Notes under the pieces: generated by a model
Databases searched by the model: none
What the model was told of the DNA's origin: nothing
The model's input: the letters and a program-made list of their open reading frames with translations, nothing else
Program-made: the position numbers and the translations under genes
Assembly (NCBI RefSeq): GCF_902805515.1
Contig: NZ_CADCTE010000101.1
Coordinates: forward strand, 1 to 64,000
Direction of reading: 5' to 3'
DNA length: 64,000 nucleotides
From: an uncultured Arthrobacter sp.
GTDB taxonomy: Bacteria > Actinomycetota > Actinomycetes > Actinomycetales > Micrococcaceae
In this document: in pieces, positions 60,325 to 64,000 of the stretch
Layout of the letters: the number at the start of each line of letters is the position of its first letter
Position numbering within the stretch: position 1 is the first letter of the stretch

Positions 60325-61633
60325 GGTAACAATGGAACCTTTACTACCGAAGCTTCCAGGACCCACTCCCCCACCTTCCGCAGGCAAAGGAAGTATCGGA
60401 ACCTTTGGAACCAGATGGAAACGCCACCAGCAACCGGTCCTGCCCCGGCGGGGTCCGCCCAGGAGTTCGCAGCCAACAGGGCCGGCAGCAATTCAGGGGC
60501 GGCACATGATCGGGCGGGCCTCCTGCGGGCGTGCAGCGGACCGGCTTCGGGCATTTACAGACCAGCCGCACAGGAAAACAAAACTATTGGTACCAATGCT
60601 TCCGTTACCGCCGGCCCGAATGGTACCGAACCCGGAGCAGCCCGCCACCGGCCAATACGGCTCCGGGCGTATTGGTAGTAATGGTTCTTTTACTACCGCA
60701 ACTTCTAAAGCGCCTAAAGCTTCCAATACCTCCACAGGCGGGCGGCTCCCACCTGGACATATTGGTACCGATGTTTCCGGAGGGCCCCCCAGGGCAGATC
60801 CAGCGAAGCCACAGGGCAGCGGTGCCGCACCCCGCAGGAGGCTTCACCCGCCGGGGTCCGGGCCAGTGGTACCAATACTTCCGTTGCGTGCACGGATTGG
60901 TACCATTTTTACTCCGCCCCGTGCGCCCTGCCGGAGCGCTTTTGGAAGTATTGGAAGTTACTGTGCTGGTAACTTCCAATACTTACCTTGGAACCAATAA
61001 TGCTATTACTTCCATTACTTCGAGCAGTGCCGTATGAAGGTTTGGAAGTAATGGTACCGATATGCCCGGAAAGAGGACGTAGCCGCAGCAGCCGATCGAT
61101 CCGCGGGCTGCTGCGGAAGGAGCCGCGGCCGGAGGTTCTGCCCACCGGGCCGCCTCGAGCACGTCCAGGCCGGTCACCCTTCAGGGGAGCTCGCCAATGG
61201 TTCCATTACTTCCTTTGCTCACCGCACGTTGTGGCGATGCTGTCCGACCAATTGCCTTGGAAGTATTGGCACTAATGGTTCCAAAACATCTAATACTTCC
61301 AATGGTCTGCTACCCGGCAGGAACACTTTCCCGGCAGCGGGGGAGTGCAGTGCTCACGCTATGGGGCGAATGCGTCGATCGGAGGTATCGGCTGCGGTCA
61401 TTTCCACCCCTGACAGCTGCCAGGGGTGGGCGAGGGGAGGGGGCCGCGGACGGGAGACGGCTTGGAGCAGGCCCTCCCGTCGATGGTGTTCCAGACCGCC
61501 TTGAGGAGCGCCACGCAGGTCGGGTGGGCGCAGGGACTATATGCCGGCCCGTGCGGACGAACAGGGGAGCGTGCTGTGGCGGGGAGGAGCCTTCACACCC
61601 TCCTGGATTGGAAGTATGGGTACCATTACCTCC
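60325..61633. repeat. Dispersed array of GGWASY hexamers in 9-bp register (candidate centromere/iterons)
   Basis: e.g. GGTAAC-aat-GGAACC-ttt-ACTACC-gaa-GCTTCC at 60325; GGAAGT-att-GGCACT-aat-GGTTCC at 61259; GGAAGT-atg-GGTACC-att-ACCTCC at 61610. Confidence 0.88.
60946..60984. repeat. Perfect 16-bp inverted repeat, 7-nt spacer
   Basis: AAGTATTGGAAGTTAC-TGTGCTG-GTAACTTCCAATACTT. Confidence 0.95.
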
Positions 61634-61680
61634 GATCCCGCGCGATGTTCTGTCGGCGCGGCGGAGGCACCGGTTGAGGG

Positions 61681-63528
61681 CTAGGGTCTTCGCATCGCGA
61701 AAGCGGCGTCCGCGAGGGCCCACTCATCGAGTGTTTCGGCGAAACTTTCCCACGGGTAGTCTTCTCCGGGAGCCAGCAGCTGCTGCTGGGCGCTCACGAG
61801 GTGGCCTGCGAGCCACTGCCGCCACGCTTCCCGCTCAGCCCTGTACTTCAGGACCTGTGCCGCTACGGAGTCCAGAACGCCGAATTGTTCGGCCAGGAGG
61901 GACAGACTGGTGGATCGGGCGATGCTCCAGGCTCCCTGGGATCCGCGTGCCACGAGATTCCACGAGGCCAGGATCTGGAGCGCCTCGGAGACAGCTGTCC
62001 GGCTCATGCCGGTCGCGCTCACCAGCTGGGTTGTCGATAGCACGGTAGGGGAGTGTTCAAGGGCTTCGTACACGAAGGCAGCCGGCAGCCCGAGTTCGCG
62101 AAAGACCGGGCGAAGCGCATGGAGCTTGCCTCTGCGCCACGACACCTCGGCGGCTGCCTCGGTCAGGGATTCCGGGATCGAGAGCGTATAGAGATCCCCG
62201 TGAGTGCCCCGGCCCGACTCCACCAAGACGATCAGGGGGTCGGGCTCTGTCCGCAGTGACTTCAGGTGACTTGCAACCGTTGTGTGGTCTATCCCCGAGG
62301 CGATGGCCAGGGATCGGACTCCGAATTCGACGTATCTGCTTCCGGTCATGTGCGAGGCCGCCCCAAGCGCGCGCAGGATCATCCGCCGTGCCATTCCCTC
62401 CCTGGTGCGGTACCTGCCTTCGGCCAGGACAAGGGCGTTGCGCCATGTCCGGATGAACCGATGTTCGTTCTGAGCACCGCGCAGGTTTTGCCCCTGGAGT
62501 ACCCCCCGCTGTGTAGTTGGCCCGCTAGTGGGGGATATACGGTCATGGTTTTTCCTGGCCGGACGGCTGGCCAAATACGATTCGGCCCGGCGCCAGTCCC
62601 GCCGGAGTGCCCTGTAGCGGTGCGGGGCGCGGTAGCGGGCGTAGAACTGTGCCAGTCCAGGCCACGTGCCTTGCTTCATGCGCCGCTCCACATCTGTCAG
62701 GGACAGTCCTGCCGCGGCCGCCGAGAGCAGCACCGCTTGCCGGGCTTCGGAGGGAGAGTTGTAGCGGGAGGAGTCGTAGTCTCCGGTTGTGGCGGCGTTG
62801 ACCATGGCACGGGACATGCCCCGTATGGGGGCGGTAGCTTCGGATCGGCCCGGTTCCGTGCCCGAGGCAAAGTCCTGCTCCAGCCGCAGCGACCTGACCG
62901 CGGCGATCTCGTCGCGCAGGTCGTCACGGAGCTTGAGCCAGATCGTGGCGCTGTTGGGCCGGCGCGCGATGTCGTAGGCCATGGACAGGCTCATTTCGAG
63001 CCGTTGGTGGCCGCCGCGCTTGTGGGGGCTTCCCGGGGTTCTCATGCAGCCGCCGGTGATGTTCTGATGCGGTGTTTTGTCCAGGCTCCGGTACCTGGTT
63101 CCAAGGGCCTCGACCACTTCGCGCGCTTCGTGGAAGGGGACGCGCTCGGCCAGGGGTACATAGACGTGGCAGCCCCCGTTGGGGGAGCGGTCAACGATCC
63201 AGCGGGCCCCGTGGGAGTAGAGCCAGCTGGTGAGCCGGCGCACGTCGGCGTCCACCCTGTCGATGCCGTCGATGGAGGAGTCGAAGTCAAAGAACAGTGC
63301 CCGGCAGGTGCCATCCTTGCCGAATATGCGCGGGGCAGCAGGAAGGGTGGGGAGCTCGGCGGTGAGTTCCCGTTCCAGGCGCAGCGGGTAGCTCTTGCCG
63401 CCGTCGCGGGAGACCCGCATGCGGGGTTGTCCAGCCAGAAGCGGAGCCAGTGCTGCCCAGACGGTTGCGGGGTCCGATGAGGGGTCGGCGACTCGCGGCG
63501 CGCCGATCACCCTATTTTCTGGCAGCAC
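61681..63528 (-). CDS. Primase-like (AEP/prim-pol-type) plasmid replication initiator with C-terminal HTH region
   Basis: CRALFFDFDSSIDGID (DxD), DRSPNGGCHVYVPL (sxH-like), C-terminal STTQLVSATGMSRTAVSEALQILASWNLV HTH; GTG start. Confidence 0.7.
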   Translation of the reverse strand: MLPENRVIGAPRVADPSSDPATVWAALAPLLAGQPRMRVSRDGGKSYPLRLERELTAELPTLPAAPRIFGKDGTCRALFFDFDSSIDGIDRVDADVRRLTSWLYSHGARWIVDRSPNGGCHVYVPLAERVPFHEAREVVEALGTRYRSLDKTPHQNITGGCMRTPGSPHKRGGHQRLEMSLSMAYDIARRPNSATIWLKLRDDLRDEIAAVRSLRLEQDFASGTEPGRSEATAPIRGMSRAMVNAATTGDYDSSRYNSPSEARQAVLLSAAAAGLSLTDVERRMKQGTWPGLAQFYARYRAPHRYRALRRDWRRAESYLASRPARKNHDRISPTSGPTTQRGVLQGQNLRGAQNEHRFIRTWRNALVLAEGRYRTREGMARRMILRALGAASHMTGSRYVEFGVRSLAIASGIDHTTVASHLKSLRTEPDPLIVLVESGRGTHGDLYTLSIPESLTEAAAEVSWRRGKLHALRPVFRELGLPAAFVYEALEHSPTVLSTTQLVSATGMSRTAVSEALQILASWNLVARGSQGAWSIARSTSLSLLAEQFGVLDSVAAQVLKYRAEREAWRQWLAGHLVSAQQQLLAPGEDYPWESFAETLDEWALADAAFAMRRP

Positions 63529-63658
63529 CTCATGGCGCTGATGTACGATGGGAGTGTTCCTCTCGTAGGAATGACAAAGAGACCCTCGCGGGGATCTTTG
63601 AATGGCTCTTCACCTGTAGCCGGCAAGCAGTATGGTGATGAGCTAGGACTTTTCAGAA

Positions 63659-63687
63659 GGGCCCGCCTTGTGCGGGCCTTTCTTTTT
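63659..63687 (+). terminator. Rho-independent terminator on + strand inside the rep 5' region
   Basis: GGCCCGC-CTTGT-GCGGGCC-TTTCTTTTTG. Confidence 0.88.
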
Positions 63688-63689
63688 GT

Positions 63690-63968
63690 CTAGGAGGCTA
63701 GACGACGCATAGGCACCCTTTCCTGGACCTCGAGGGGAAGTGCCTCTTGCCACTCGAGTGAGCTGAGATCTGCTTGGGCCAGTTTTTCGTGGATGATGGC
63801 TGCTACGAACTCGCTGACGGTGAGCCCGTTCAGCTTGGCAACATGGGGCAGCAGCTGGGCTTCATCTACTGGAACCCGGGTGCCCACAAAACTACGGGGG
63901 CCCTTGCTTCGTTGACCGCCTCCGCGGTTACCTGTCGCAGCCATCTTCTTCACTGTCCTTCGATTCAT
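63690..63968 (-). CDS. Small hypothetical protein (possible RHH-like)
   Basis: 92 aa; basic N-terminus, TRVPVDEAQLLPHVAKLNGLTVSEFVAAIIHEKLAQ. Confidence 0.55.
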   Translation of the reverse strand: MNRRTVKKMAATGNRGGGQRSKGPRSFVGTRVPVDEAQLLPHVAKLNGLTVSEFVAAIIHEKLAQADLSSLEWQEALPLEVQERVPMRRLAS

Positions 63969-64000
63969 GTGCCGGTTCCCAGGTCTTCCGGCGGACCGGA

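Noticed and set aside
60298-61145. Several overlapping ORFs with repeated GSIGT/VMVPLLP motifs
   Set aside because: The motifs are translations of the 9-bp DNA repeats in different frames and strands; no RBS or conserved domain
60325-61633. CRISPR-like array
   Set aside because: Repeats are 6-bp boxes with 3-nt spacers in mixed orientation, no cas genes in the window

Overview
High-GC actinobacterial (Micrococcaceae-like) DNA, probably plasmid-borne: the right end carries a ParA/RHH-type partition pair and a primase-like replication initiator. The rest is accessory metabolism. It holds a GH15 hydrolase, a paired SMR exporter operon, trxB/trxA, a DHA2-type MFS exporter, two CGNR zinc-finger divergons, a GntR-linked amino-alcohol-type pathway (APH-like kinase, AGXT2L-like PLP phospholyase, ALDH, amidase, M24 peptidase, NCS1 permease), an MsrP-like molybdoenzyme module, a nitrogen-compound locus with two DUF1989 proteins, and a LacI-controlled polyol/glycoside locus. 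Main non-coding observations: (1) about 1.3 kb between parA and rep filled with GGWASY-type hexamers in a strict 9-bp register, a candidate centromere/iteron region of unusual architecture; (2) a 263-bp direct repeat bracketing the first ~4 kb, with nested and partly exclusive stems, upstream of the SMR pair; (3) a + strand intrinsic terminator inside the rep 5' leader, suggesting a counter-transcribed RNA; (4) operator motifs shared between distant promoters that tie parts of the locus into regulons. All calls were made by eye from sequence and the supplied ORFs; no searches were run.
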